Assembly: GCF_025836975.1 (NCBI RefSeq)
Contig: NZ_CP107548.1
Span: 496,001 to 560,000, forward strand
Reading direction: 5' to 3'
Source: Pollutimonas sp. M17
GTDB taxonomy: Bacteria; Pseudomonadota; Gammaproteobacteria; Burkholderiales; Burkholderiaceae_B
Length of the DNA: 64,000 bases
The position numbers were made by a program, and so were the translations under genes. The first letter of the stretch is position 1; each line of letters begins with the position of its first letter. The notes under the pieces were generated by a model. The model saw nothing but the letters and a program-made list of their open reading frames with translations, was not told the origin of the DNA and did no database searches. Shown here piece after piece: positions 15,557 to 23,805 of this stretch.

Positions 15557-16471
15557 TCAACCGGCCGCCGCCGATTGTGCCAGATAAGGCTCGACCACGT
15601 GCGCCAGCCAATCCAGGATGGCTTTTACACGAGGCGCCAGCTGGCGCCGCTGCGGATACAGCAGCGACACCGGCATGGCCGGGGCGGTGAATCCGGGCAT
15701 GACCTTTACCAGTGAGCCGTCAGCCAGCAGGCGCAGGGCTCCCAGAACAGGCGCCTGGATAAGCCCAAGGCCGGCCAGGCAGGCGGCTTGGTAGGCGTCC
15801 GTGCCATTGACGACAAGAGTGCTTCGCATGGGATGTACGCGCACGGCGTCCCCGTCTTGCCATTCCCAGCCGGCCCCTTGCGCCCCGAGCGTGGCGGCAT
15901 AGTGAATGAGCCGGTGCCGCGACAGGTCGGACAGGGTGCTGGGCGTCCCGTGCGCCTGCAGATAGGAGGGACTCGCCAGATTGCACATGGCCATGGCGCC
16001 AAGCGGGCGGGCGATCAGGTCGGTGCTGGCCAGCGGGCCGACCCGCAACACGCAATCGAATCCTTCCTGCACCACATCGACATGGCGATCCGTGGTGCTG
16101 ATTCCTATTTCCAGCAAGGGATGGGCGGACAGAAACTCCGGCAGCCTGGGGATGATCAGGTCGCGGGCCAGGGTATTGGGCAGGTCGATGCGCAGGCGGC
16201 CCTGCAAACCGCTATGCGCCGGCTGGAACATGGCTTGCAGTTGCTCGGCATCGGCGATCAGGTCTTTGCACCCCGCAAGGAACTGCTCTCCGTCGGTGGT
16301 GAGCCTGACATGGCGGGTGCTGCGATGCAGAAGCCGTGCCCCCACATGCGCCTCCAGACGCCGCACGGCCATGGAAACGCGGCCTTTTGCCAAGCCCAGC
16401 TGGTCGGCGGCCTGCGTAAAGCTGCCGAGCTCGGCGACCCGGGCGAATATGCGCAAACTGTTCAGATCCAT
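15557..16471 (-). CDS. LysR-family transcriptional regulator
   Basis: A 304-residue LysR regulator. The N-terminal helix-turn-helix (residues 1-60) includes FARVAELGSFTQAADQLGLAKGRVSMAVRRLE. The periplasmic-binding-protein-like effector domain (about 90-295) contains the segments LRIDLPNTLARDLIIPRLPEF and GLGLIQAPV. It is closest in look to the AaeR/YafC-type group that controls short-chain dehydrogenases and oxidoreductases. It is divergent from the SDR gene, which is its likely target. A 13-base palindrome CGTACATTGTACG begins two bases upstream of its start codon, suggesting autoregulation. Confidence 0.92.
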   Translation of the reverse strand: MDLNSLRIFARVAELGSFTQAADQLGLAKGRVSMAVRRLEAHVGARLLHRSTRHVRLTTDGEQFLAGCKDLIADAEQLQAMFQPAHSGLQGRLRIDLPNTLARDLIIPRLPEFLSAHPLLEIGISTTDRHVDVVQEGFDCVLRVGPLASTDLIARPLGAMAMCNLASPSYLQAHGTPSTLSDLSRHRLIHYAATLGAQGAGWEWQDGDAVRVHPMRSTLVVNGTDAYQAACLAGLGLIQAPVLGALRLLADGSLVKVMPGFTAPAMPVSLLYPQRRQLAPRVKAILDWLAHVVEPYLAQSAAAG

Positions 16472-16472
16472 T

Positions 16473-16485
16473 CGTACATTGTACG
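16473..16485. promoter_or_regulatory. Palindrome at the LysR gene start (probable operator)
   Basis: CGTAC-ATT-GTACG is a perfect dyad with 5-base arms just upstream of the LysR start and 110 bases before the divergent SDR gene. It is a reasonable autoregulatory site, although LysR sites usually follow T-N11-A. Confidence 0.4.
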
Positions 16486-16595
16486 TTTCAGGAGAACAGT
16501 TTGGTGTCGTTCAAGCTGTTTATCCTTTTTGGGAGAACGACTAAAGTTTCCTGGAACGACTTGAAGCACCACTCATTCAATCCAAGGAGAACACC

Positions 16596-17363
16596 ATGAC
16601 CGAATCCAGCACTCGCATTGCGCTCGTCACGGGAGCCAGCCGGGGCCTGGGCCGCAGCGCGGCCCTGAAACTCGCCGAAAAAGGGGTCGATCTGATCCTG
16701 ACCTACAAGGACAATGAAGCGAAAGCGCAAGAGGTCCTGGAACAGATCGGAAAGCTGGGCCGCCGTGCCGTGGCGCTCCGGCTGGATATGGCTGACAGCA
16801 AAGGCTTCGAGGCGTTCGCGCAGCGCGTGGAAAGCGCCCTGTCCGAAACCTGGCGGCGCGATCGATTCGATTACCTGGTCAACAATGCGGGGGCTGGCGT
16901 TCAGGCGTCCTTTGCCGAAACGACGGAAGATCAGTTCGATCTGCTCGTCGACATCCATCTGAAGGGCACCTTCTTCCTGACTCAGAAGCTCCTGCCGCTG
17001 ATCGAGGATGGCGGGCGTATCGTGAACACGTCATCCGGCCTGGCGCGCTTCACCTTTCCCGGCTATGCGGCGTATGCCGCGATGAAGGGTGGCGTAGAAG
17101 TATTGACCCGCTATATGGCCAAGGAACTGGGGCCGCGCGGCATTGCCGTCAACACGATTGCGCCCGGCGCCATCGAGACGGATTTCGGCGGCGGCGTGGT
17201 GCGCGACAACGCACAGGTGAATGCGCAGATCGCCAGCGTCACGACCCTGGGCCGCGTCGGCCTGCCGGACGACGTGGGCGGCGCCGTGGCGGCGCTGCTC
17301 TCCGACGGCAACAGCTGGGTCACCGGCCAGCGCATCGAAGTGTCGGGCGGCATGATGCTTTGA
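16596..17363 (+). CDS. Short-chain dehydrogenase/reductase (SDR)
   Basis: A classical NAD(P)-dependent SDR of 255 residues. The cofactor motif TGASRGLG is at 12-19, NNAG at 96-99, the catalytic Ser at 146-147 and the catalytic Y160-x3-K164 pair in YAAYAAMKGG. The C-terminal GLPDDVGGAVAALLSD and GQRIEVSGGMML are typical. GGTCG-like loops do not reveal the substrate. AAGGAG sits nine bases before the ATG. It is divergent from the LysR gene and most likely under its control. Confidence 0.92.
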   Translation: MTESSTRIALVTGASRGLGRSAALKLAEKGVDLILTYKDNEAKAQEVLEQIGKLGRRAVALRLDMADSKGFEAFAQRVESALSETWRRDRFDYLVNNAGAGVQASFAETTEDQFDLLVDIHLKGTFFLTQKLLPLIEDGGRIVNTSSGLARFTFPGYAAYAAMKGGVEVLTRYMAKELGPRGIAVNTIAPGAIETDFGGGVVRDNAQVNAQIASVTTLGRVGLPDDVGGAVAALLSDGNSWVTGQRIEVSGGMML

Positions 17364-17379
17364 TCGAAGAGGCGAAGGC

Positions 17380-17401
17380 AAGGGCTGCCGGCGCAGCCCT
17401 T
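17380..17401. terminator. Hairpin between convergent SDR and gshA
   Basis: AAGGGCTGC and GCAGCCCTT form a perfect 9-base stem with loop CGGC. It has only short T/A tracts, so termination strength is uncertain. Confidence 0.55.
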
Positions 17402-17405
17402 GAGA

Positions 17406-18977
17406 TCAGACTTTTACCGGTTTCTTGAGCGCGCCGTGGTAGCGCGCCACATAGCTGTCGAAGTCCTCGGTGTCGCCGTCTTCCAGCCTTTTCTGCTCGG
17501 CGATCGATTCCCGGGCGATTGTTTCATACTCATCCTGCACAGCCGGTTCCAGCGCTTGCGCGCGCAGGGCGTCGCGGTGTTCGATGCTGCGCTTGAGCGA
17601 ATAATCGTGCAGGCTAAGGTTCTGGTCGCGCAAGGCCTGCAACAGGCGGGCGGAAGGCGTTTTGCCGCTGTCGCGCACCTTTTCCGCCTGGATGGCCAAT
17701 GCCTGGGCATATAGATCGCCGCCTTTGGCCTGGTCCAACAACTGAGCATAGGGAGCGATGCCTTCGATGAGTTCGGCGCCCCATTCTTCGCGGGTGGTGG
17801 GCATGTTCTGGTTGATCAGTTCCAGGCCGGGCTTGCGGCCTTCCTTGACGACCAGGCTGAAGTTGTCGTGGCTGTCCATGCAGAAACCGTTGTTGGGAAA
17901 CAGCTTGCTTTGCTCGGCGGCACAGAACAGCAGGAAGGCGTCCATGAAGCGGCTGGTGGCGGCGGAGATGCCTATGGGCGATTCGGGGTCGATATCCAGG
18001 CAACGGACCTCGATGTATTGCACGCCGCGCTCGGCAAGAGCCGTGGCGGGCCGCTCACACCGGCCGGTGGCGCGCTTTGGGCGAATGTTCGAGTAGTACT
18101 CGTTCTCGATCTGCAGGATGTTGGTGTTCAGTTGTATCCATTCGCCGTTGCGGTGCGTGCCGATGGCCTCGTACGCCGGCCAGGGCGTGGTGACCGCGGT
18201 CAGCATGCGCGTCAGGAATGTCTCCAGGTCGTTGTAGCAAAGCTGCAGGTCGGATTGCGCTTTATTCTGATAGCCCAGGTCGCTCATGCGCAGGCTGGTG
18301 GCATAGGGCAGGTACAGCGTGTCGGCGTCCAGCTCCTGCAAGGGATGGGGCAGGCCGCGCATGAAGCTCTTCGATACGGCGGGAGAGGCGCCGAACAAAT
18401 ACATCAGCAGCCATGAATAGCGGGTGAAGTTCCGGATGAGCGCCAGGTAGCCTTTGGAGCGCTGTTCGCTTTTGCTTGCGCCCGGTATGTCCATCAGGTC
18501 CCAGAAGGCATCGGGCAGGGAGAAGTTGTAGTGCACGCCGGCAATGCACTGCATGGCTTTGCCGTAGCGTTCGGCCAGCCCGCGCCGGTATACATGCTTG
18601 AGCATGCCGGTATTGGACGTGCCATACCATGCGATGGGAATTTCGGGCTCGGGCGGCAGCTGCGCCGGCATGGACTGATTCCATATCAGCTCGTCGGTCA
18701 ATTGCTGCGCGACGTAGCGATGCGTCTGTTCCAGCTCCTGCACGAGGCTTTCGGTAGAATCGTGCGTTTCCGTGATCAGTTCGAGCAGGGCTTCCGAGTA
18801 ATCGGTGGTGATGCGCGAGTTGGTCAGCGCCGAACCGAGGGCTTTGGGATGGGGCGTCGCCGCCAGCATGCCTTGCCCTGTGACGCGCAGTCCTTCTTTT
18901 TCAATACCGCGCAATATGCCTTGCAGCACCGGCAGGTGTGAGCCCAGCACGGCAAGGCGTTGGTTACTTGAAGTCAT
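17406..18977 (-). CDS. gshA: Glutamate-cysteine ligase (GshA)
   Basis: Catalyses the first step of glutathione synthesis, ATP-dependent gamma-glutamylcysteine formation. The 523 residues fit the gammaproteobacterial-type enzyme (about 518). Characteristic sequence includes the N-terminal GILRGIEKEGLRV at about 20-32, TTDYSEALLELIT at 57-69, CIAGVHYNFSLP near 143 and the conserved YIEVRCLDIDP near 322, which belongs to the ATP/metal-binding core. It converges on the SDR gene and is divergent from a lipoprotein gene with 49 bases between starts. No glutathione synthetase gene is in the window. Confidence 0.95.
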   Translation of the reverse strand: MTSSNQRLAVLGSHLPVLQGILRGIEKEGLRVTGQGMLAATPHPKALGSALTNSRITTDYSEALLELITETHDSTESLVQELEQTHRYVAQQLTDELIWNQSMPAQLPPEPEIPIAWYGTSNTGMLKHVYRRGLAERYGKAMQCIAGVHYNFSLPDAFWDLMDIPGASKSEQRSKGYLALIRNFTRYSWLLMYLFGASPAVSKSFMRGLPHPLQELDADTLYLPYATSLRMSDLGYQNKAQSDLQLCYNDLETFLTRMLTAVTTPWPAYEAIGTHRNGEWIQLNTNILQIENEYYSNIRPKRATGRCERPATALAERGVQYIEVRCLDIDPESPIGISAATSRFMDAFLLFCAAEQSKLFPNNGFCMDSHDNFSLVVKEGRKPGLELINQNMPTTREEWGAELIEGIAPYAQLLDQAKGGDLYAQALAIQAEKVRDSGKTPSARLLQALRDQNLSLHDYSLKRSIEHRDALRAQALEPAVQDEYETIARESIAEQKRLEDGDTEDFDSYVARYHGALKKPVKV

Positions 18978-19026
18978 TCAGGGTATCTTTAAAGAAGTCT
19001 TTGTCGCAGGCGATTTTACCTGAGGT

Positions 19027-19542
19027 GTGGCCGTGATACGTATAGGTTTGATTATGCTGCTGTCCAGTCTGTTGGCGGCCTGTTCGCCCCAATATAACTG
19101 GCGCCAGCTTACCGTGGCGGGCGGCGCCGTGACAGCTTTTTTTCCCGACAAGCCGGTGACTCAAGAACGCAGCCTGCCCTTTTCCGGGCATGCCATTGCG
19201 TTCAGCATGACGAGCGCAACGGTGGACGGCGCCCTGTTCACGGTGGCCTATGCGGCGCTGCCCGAAGCCTTGCGGGCGGACGAGGCCGTCCGCAAGGAAT
19301 TCGCCGCCGCCGTGGTGGGCTCCCTATACAGGAACCTGGGTCAGGAACCGCCGCAAACGATACCGGTATCGGGGGAATCGTTCACCATCGAGGGCGAATC
19401 GCCCGACGGCGCCATTACGCTGCAGGCCCGGGCCTGGTTGACCGGACAAGGTTTGGTGGAGGGCATCGTCACCGCCGCGCGGGACCGCTTTCCCGAGCCG
19501 CAGGCGGCCGAATTTTTGCATGGCGTGGAACCGAGCCGATAA
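19027..19542 (+). CDS. Putative outer-membrane or periplasmic lipoprotein, unknown function
   Basis: A 171-residue protein with a short N-terminal hydrophobic segment and lipobox LLAAC (Cys at about 19), so it should be lipid-modified after signal peptidase II. The mature part is beta-rich and has no motif I can name. The start is GTG at 19027, with another GTG at 19033 equally possible; GAGGT just upstream favours one of these. It is divergent from gshA. The last 74 bases overlap, tail to tail, the 3' end of the solo LuxR-type gene on the other strand. Confidence 0.75.
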   Translation: MAVIRIGLIMLLSSLLAACSPQYNWRQLTVAGGAVTAFFPDKPVTQERSLPFSGHAIAFSMTSATVDGALFTVAYAALPEALRADEAVRKEFAAAVVGSLYRNLGQEPPQTIPVSGESFTIEGESPDGAITLQARAWLTGQGLVEGIVTAARDRFPEPQAAEFLHGVEPSR

Positions 19543-19741
19543 GTCCCGGCAGCAAGCCCGCCTGCAAGGCGGCGGTGATGGCGGCCTGCCGTCCATGGAC
19601 ACCGAGCTTTCGGCACGCATTATGAATATGGAAATTGACGGTTCTTTCGGTCAGGCCCAGGATCATCCCCATTTCCCAACTGGTCTTGCCGAGCGCCGCC
19701 CATTGCAGGCATGACAGTTCCCGTTGCGTGAGCGGCTTCAT
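19469..19741 (-). CDS. Stand-alone LuxR-type HTH regulator (90 residues)
   Basis: The whole protein is essentially one GerE/LuxR helix-turn-helix: LTQRELSCLQWAALGKTSWE, then ILGLTERTVNFHIHNACRKL at residues 28-47. It then has a 30-residue basic tail. It closely resembles the C-terminal domain of autoinducer-binding LuxR regulators (LxxRExxCLxWxAxGKTSWEI pattern), yet the sensory domain is absent. An in-frame TAG sits two codons upstream of the ATG, and a near-perfect ribosome site AAGGAGGAG precedes it, so it is translated as a solo domain rather than being the end of a longer frame. Its 3' end overlaps the convergent lipoprotein gene. It may be a domesticated remnant or a genuine small regulator such as the GerE type. 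Confidence 0.75.
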   Translation of the reverse strand: MKPLTQRELSCLQWAALGKTSWEMGMILGLTERTVNFHIHNACRKLGVHGRQAAITAALQAGLLPGLIGSVPRHAKIRPPAARESGPARR

Positions 19742-19959
19742 GGGCTACTCCTCCTTGTCCCCGGTATTATTTACATTTATTGATGGAATGTATCAAGTTT
19801 TATCACTAAGGTAAAACCGATACGGACAAATGCGCAGCAGCCGGCGGGCGGCTCCCGCGCAAGCCGCCTTTGGCAGGAGTGATAAAATGGCACCCGAAAC
19901 AGCGCCGATTTGCTTGATCTGCTTGCGGGCGCCTCATAAATCCAGCTAAAGAGGTCCAT

Positions 19960-21210
19960 ATGGCCGAATTTTCCGCAACCGTTATTTCCCCGACCCTTCC
20001 AACCCCTGCTTCGGCAATCCCGCCCGCGGCGCCAGCCGGATCGGTGGGTATCGTATCCCCCCAATACATTTCATTCACCGAGCCGCTTGCCCTGACCAGC
20101 GGCCAGGTCCTGCCGGGCTACGAGCTTGCGGTGGAAACCTATGGCGTCCTGAACCAGCAGCGCAGCAATGCGGTATTGGTCTGCCACGCCTTGAACGCAT
20201 CGCATCATGTGGCCGGCATCGCCGCCGACAATCCCAAGGATGTCGGCTGGTGGGACAATATGGTGGGCCCGGGCAAGGCCGTGGATACCGATCGCTTTTT
20301 TGTGATCGGCGTCAACAATATCGGCTCATGCTTCGGCTCGACCGGTCCGGCCAGCATCAATCCGGCCACCGGCAAGCCCTGGGGCGCGGCCTTTCCCATG
20401 CTGACGGTGGAAGACTGGGTGCGCGCCCAGGCGCGGCTCGCCGACCACTTCGGCATTGAAAAATTCGCGGCGGTCATGGGCGGGTCGTTGGGCGGAATGC
20501 AGGCCTTGAGCTGGGCCATCACTTGCCCCGAGCGCATAGGCCACTGCGTCGTGATCGCCAGCACGCCGCGCCTGTCGGCGCAGAACATCGGCTTCAATGA
20601 AGTCGCGCGGCGCTCCATCATCAGCGACCCGGATTTCCATGGCGGCGATTACTACACCCACGACAAGGTGCCGAAACACGGTCTGTCGGTGGCCCGGATG
20701 GTGGGGCACATCACGTATCTGTCGGACGACGACATGGCGACGAAGTTCGGCCGCACGCAGCGCGCGCCGGCCGACAACGGCGAGTTCCACTATGGCTACG
20801 ACGTGGAGTTCGAGGTGGAGTCCTATCTGCGCTATCAGGGCGAGAAATTCTCCACTTATTTCGACGCCAATACCTATTTGCTGATTACTCGCGCGCTGGA
20901 TTACTTCGATCCCTCGCGCAATCACGGCGGGGATCTGGCGCGCGCCCTTCAAGGCGTGCAAGCCGACTTCCTGCTGGTGTCCTTCAGCACTGACTGGCGT
21001 TTTCCCCCGGCCCGTTCACGCGATATGGTGCGCGCCCTGCTGAAAAACAAGCGGCCCGTAACGTACGCGGAAATCGACGCGCCCCATGGCCACGACGCTT
21101 TCCTGCTGGACGATGCCCGCTACCATGCCGTCGTGCAAGGCTATTACGACCGGATCGCCGCCAAGCTGGGCCTGGCCGAGCGTGCCCGGACAACAGGAGT
21201 GCTAGCGTGA
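19960..21210 (+). CDS. metX: Homoserine O-acyltransferase (MetX)
   Basis: An alpha/beta-hydrolase-fold enzyme that acylates homoserine for methionine synthesis. The nucleophile elbow GGSLGG places Ser at about 176. Other family blocks are ETYG near 59, the [14 protein letters not shown] acyl-binding stretch near 122-135, and a C-terminal His region DAPHGHDAF. MetX members use either acetyl-CoA or succinyl-CoA, and I cannot decide which here. The protein (416 residues) has a roughly 30-residue Pro/Ala-rich N-terminal extension. AGAGG precedes the ATG. Its stop overlaps the metW start (GTGA), so the two are coupled. Confidence 0.95.
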   Translation: MAEFSATVISPTLPTPASAIPPAAPAGSVGIVSPQYISFTEPLALTSGQVLPGYELAVETYGVLNQQRSNAVLVCHALNASHHVAGIAADNPKDVGWWDNMVGPGKAVDTDRFFVIGVNNIGSCFGSTGPASINPATGKPWGAAFPMLTVEDWVRAQARLADHFGIEKFAAVMGGSLGGMQALSWAITCPERIGHCVVIASTPRLSAQNIGFNEVARRSIISDPDFHGGDYYTHDKVPKHGLSVARMVGHITYLSDDDMATKFGRTQRAPADNGEFHYGYDVEFEVESYLRYQGEKFSTYFDANTYLLITRALDYFDPSRNHGGDLARALQGVQADFLLVSFSTDWRFPPARSRDMVRALLKNKRPVTYAEIDAPHGHDAFLLDDARYHAVVQGYYDRIAAKLGLAERARTTGVLA

Positions 21211-21821
21211 GCCAGTCTACCGTGGCGCCCCGGCATGTGCGCGCCGACCTGCGGCGCATTGCCGGCTGGATAGAACCCGACAGCCGCGTCCTGGACCTGG
21301 GCTGCGGCGACGGCACCTTGCTGGCTTATCTGCAGACCAACAAGAATGTGGTCGGCGCGGGTGTCGAGCTGAACGACGAACACGTGATCGCCTCGGTGCG
21401 CCGGGGCGTGCAGGTCATACAGCAGAACCTCGAAGAGGGCCTGGCGCTGTTCGACGACCAGCAGTTCGACACCGTCGTGCTTTCGCAGACCTTGCAGTCC
21501 ATGCACCATACCGAGCATATCCTGCGCGAGATGGCGAGGGTGGCCCGCTACGGCATCGTGTCCTTCCCGAATTTCGGCTACTGGCCGCACGGCTGGTCGA
21601 TATTGCGGGGGCGCATGCCGGTCACCGGCGAAATGCCTTACCAGTGGTTCGATACGCCGAACATCCACTTATGCACGCTGAAGGACTTTGAAGCGCTGGC
21701 CGCGGCCTTGCAGCTGCGCATCACGCATCTGGCCACCTTCAACGGCAACAAGGAAATCAAGCTATTGCCCGGCTGGCGCAGCACCCTGGCGGTGTACCGC
21801 TTCGAGTCCCCCAACCGATAA
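21207..21821 (+). CDS. metW: Methionine biosynthesis protein MetW
   Basis: A methyltransferase-like partner of MetX, 204 residues, always found next to metX in proteobacteria. The SAM-binding motif [15 protein letters not shown] is at about 29-43. [15 protein letters not shown] and the [11 protein letters not shown] block are MetW hallmarks. The start is GTG at 21207, overlapping the metX stop by four bases. It probably modulates MetX activity; no catalytic product is established for the family. Confidence 0.95.
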   Translation: MSQSTVAPRHVRADLRRIAGWIEPDSRVLDLGCGDGTLLAYLQTNKNVVGAGVELNDEHVIASVRRGVQVIQQNLEEGLALFDDQQFDTVVLSQTLQSMHHTEHILREMARVARYGIVSFPNFGYWPHGWSILRGRMPVTGEMPYQWFDTPNIHLCTLKDFEALAAALQLRITHLATFNGNKEIKLLPGWRSTLAVYRFESPNR

Positions 21822-21832
21822 AGAGGTTCGTC

Positions 21833-23074
21833 ATCGCTACATTTACCAGCGTCTATGCCAGCCCACGCGTCATTCCCCTGCTGGTGCTCGGATTCGCAAG
21901 CGGCCTGCCGCTCGCCCTGACCAGCGGAACGCTGCAGGCCTGGGCCACCGTCGATAATGTATCGCTGCAGAACATAGGCTTTCTGACCCTGATCGGCACG
22001 GCGTACACGCTCAAGTTCCTTTGGGCGCCGCTGGTCGACAGGTATGCGCCGCCCATCCTGGGGCGTCGGCGCAGCTGGATATTCTTTACGCAGCTCATGC
22101 TGGCGGCGGCCATCGCCGGCATGGGCCTGTTTTCCCCCGGCAATCATCTGGGCCTGCTTGCCGCGCTGGCGGTGCTGGTGGCCTTTCTGTCGGCGACCCA
22201 GGACATCGCCTTCGATGCCTACAGCACCGATGTGCTGCGCAAGGAAGAGCGGGCGGCGGGGGCGGCGGTCAAGGTGCTGGGATACCGCCTGGCCATGATC
22301 GTGTCGGGTGGGCTGGCGCTGGTGCTGGCCGATCAGTGGCTGGGCTGGCGGAACACCTACTTCCTGATGGGCGGTTTCATGGCGGTGTGCGCCATCGCCA
22401 CCGTCCTGGCTCCCGAACCCGAGGTGGTCGCGCGCGCGCCGCGATCGCTTGCGGTCGCCGTGGTCGAGCCGCTGGTGGAGTTTTTCAAGCGGCGCGGCGC
22501 CATCACCATCTTGCTGCTCATCGTGCTTTACAAGCTGGGCGATGCGTTCGCCGGCGCGCTGTCGACCACCTTCCTTTTGCGCGGCGCGGGCTTCAGCGTG
22601 TCCGAAGTGGGCACCATCAACAAGGTATTCGGCCTGGCGGCCACCATTGTGGGGGCGCTTGCGGGCGGCTCCATCATGTCGCGGCTGGGCCTGTACCGGT
22701 CGCTGATGCTGTTCGGCCTGTTGCAGGCGATCTCCAATTTCGGCTACTGGGTGCTGGCCGTGACGCCGCCCCAGGTCTATTCCATGGCGTTGGTCGTGGC
22801 GGTGGAGAACTTGTGCGGAGGGTTGGGCACGGCCGCTTTCGTCGCCTTGCTGATGGCCTTGTGCAAGCAGGAGTTCTCGGCGACCCAGTTCGCCCTGCTA
22901 TCGGCCTTGTCGGCGGTCGGACGCACTTACCTGGCCGGTCCCTTGACGCCGCCCTTGGTCGAATCGATAGGCTGGCCCGGCTTTTTCGTGATCACCGTGC
23001 TGATCGCCTTGCCGGGCCTGATCCTGCTGCGCCTGCGCAGGGCCGAGATCGAAGGCCTGGATACGGCCCCCTGA
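21833..23074 (+). CDS. ampG: AmpG-family muropeptide MFS permease (probable ATC start)
   Basis: A 12-helix major-facilitator protein that imports anhydro-muropeptides for peptidoglycan recycling. The family block LGFASGLPLALT is near the N-terminus, followed by ATQDIAFDAYSTD and GYRLAM. No ATG, GTG or TTG lies between the metW stop and GTG 21884. Starting at GTG 21884 would cut off YASPRVIPLLVLGFASG, part of the first helix that AmpG proteins keep. An in-frame ATC at 21833 with AGAGG six bases upstream gives 413 residues, so I prefer it. The conservative alternative is 21884-23074 (396 residues). It is in the metXW transcript. Confidence 0.85.
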   Translation: MATFTSVYASPRVIPLLVLGFASGLPLALTSGTLQAWATVDNVSLQNIGFLTLIGTAYTLKFLWAPLVDRYAPPILGRRRSWIFFTQLMLAAAIAGMGLFSPGNHLGLLAALAVLVAFLSATQDIAFDAYSTDVLRKEERAAGAAVKVLGYRLAMIVSGGLALVLADQWLGWRNTYFLMGGFMAVCAIATVLAPEPEVVARAPRSLAVAVVEPLVEFFKRRGAITILLLIVLYKLGDAFAGALSTTFLLRGAGFSVSEVGTINKVFGLAATIVGALAGGSIMSRLGLYRSLMLFGLLQAISNFGYWVLAVTPPQVYSMALVVAVENLCGGLGTAAFVALLMALCKQEFSATQFALLSALSAVGRTYLAGPLTPPLVESIGWPGFFVITVLIALPGLILLRLRRAEIEGLDTAP

Positions 23075-23075
23075 C

Positions 23076-23690
23076 ATGCTGCTGGCCCTGTACCTGATCG
23101 CCATTACGGCTGAAGCCATGACCGCGGCCCTGGCGGCGGGCCGGCGGGATATGGACTGGATAGGGGTCTGCATCATCGCCTGCGTCACGGCGCTGGGCGG
23201 CGGAACCTTGCGCGATGTGGTGCTCGGTCACTACCCGGTCACCTGGGTGCTGCATCCCGAATATCTATGGATAACGGCGGGGGCCGCCCTGGTCACCGCC
23301 CTGATCGCGCCCGTCATGCGGCGCCTGCACAGCCTTTTCCTTTGGCTGGACGCCTTGGGGCTGGTGGTCTTTACCGTCATCGGCTGCCAGATCGCCTTGC
23401 GCATGGAGCTGCCCATTACGGTCGTGCTCATCAGCGGCATGATCACCGGCTGCGCCGGCGGCATGTTGCGCGACATTCTGTGCAACGACATTCCACTGCT
23501 CTTGCGCAAGGAGCTGTACGCCAGCGTTTCCGTGCTGACGGGCGCCTTGTTCCTCGGCGCGCAACACCTGGGCGTGGGCCTGAATATGTCCATGATTGCA
23601 TCCATGTCGGCGGGGCTGGCCCTGCGCATGCTTGCGCTGCGCTTCAACTGGCAGATGCCCAAGTTCGTTTACCGGGACGAATGGCGGTAG
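23076..23690 (+). CDS. TRIC-family (trimeric intracellular cation channel) membrane protein
   Basis: A 204-residue protein of about seven helices built from two similar halves, formerly UPF0126/YicG. Hallmarks are the glycine-rich GGGTLRDVVLG near 47-57 and its repeat GCAGGMLRDILCNDIPLLLRKELYA near 128-152, giving the two-fold GGxLRD pattern of bacterial TRIC potassium-permeable channels. The ATG at 23076 follows the ampG stop by one base, so it is co-transcribed and probably translationally coupled. Glycine or another small substrate has been proposed for YicG relatives; that is not settled. Confidence 0.88.
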   Translation: MLLALYLIAITAEAMTAALAAGRRDMDWIGVCIIACVTALGGGTLRDVVLGHYPVTWVLHPEYLWITAGAALVTALIAPVMRRLHSLFLWLDALGLVVFTVIGCQIALRMELPITVVLISGMITGCAGGMLRDILCNDIPLLLRKELYASVSVLTGALFLGAQHLGVGLNMSMIASMSAGLALRMLALRFNWQMPKFVYRDEWR

Positions 23691-23761
23691 GCGGGCATAC
23701 CGTGCTTGCCGGCCGCTCGTGCCGGAAGCCGGCGTAATTGACCTGCAGAATTGATATGAGC

Positions 23762-23780
23762 AATAATGCGATTCATTCTC
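23762..23780 (+). promoter_or_regulatory. Fur-like box over the siderophore-receptor promoter
   Basis: AATAATGCGATTCATTCTC matches the classical 19-base Fur consensus at 14 positions. It overlaps a -10 (AATAAT, 23762-23767) that lies 18 bases from TTGACC (23738-23743). Iron-replete repression of the receptor is the natural reading. Confidence 0.75.
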
Positions 23781-23805
23781 AATGTCAATTCCATCCGGAT
23801 CCATC

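Noticed and set aside
19742-19959. SAM- or SAH-type riboswitch before metX
   Set aside because: The leader has no clear multi-helix conserved core that I can fold by eye; only a short dyad near 19780 and the metX ribosome site are visible.
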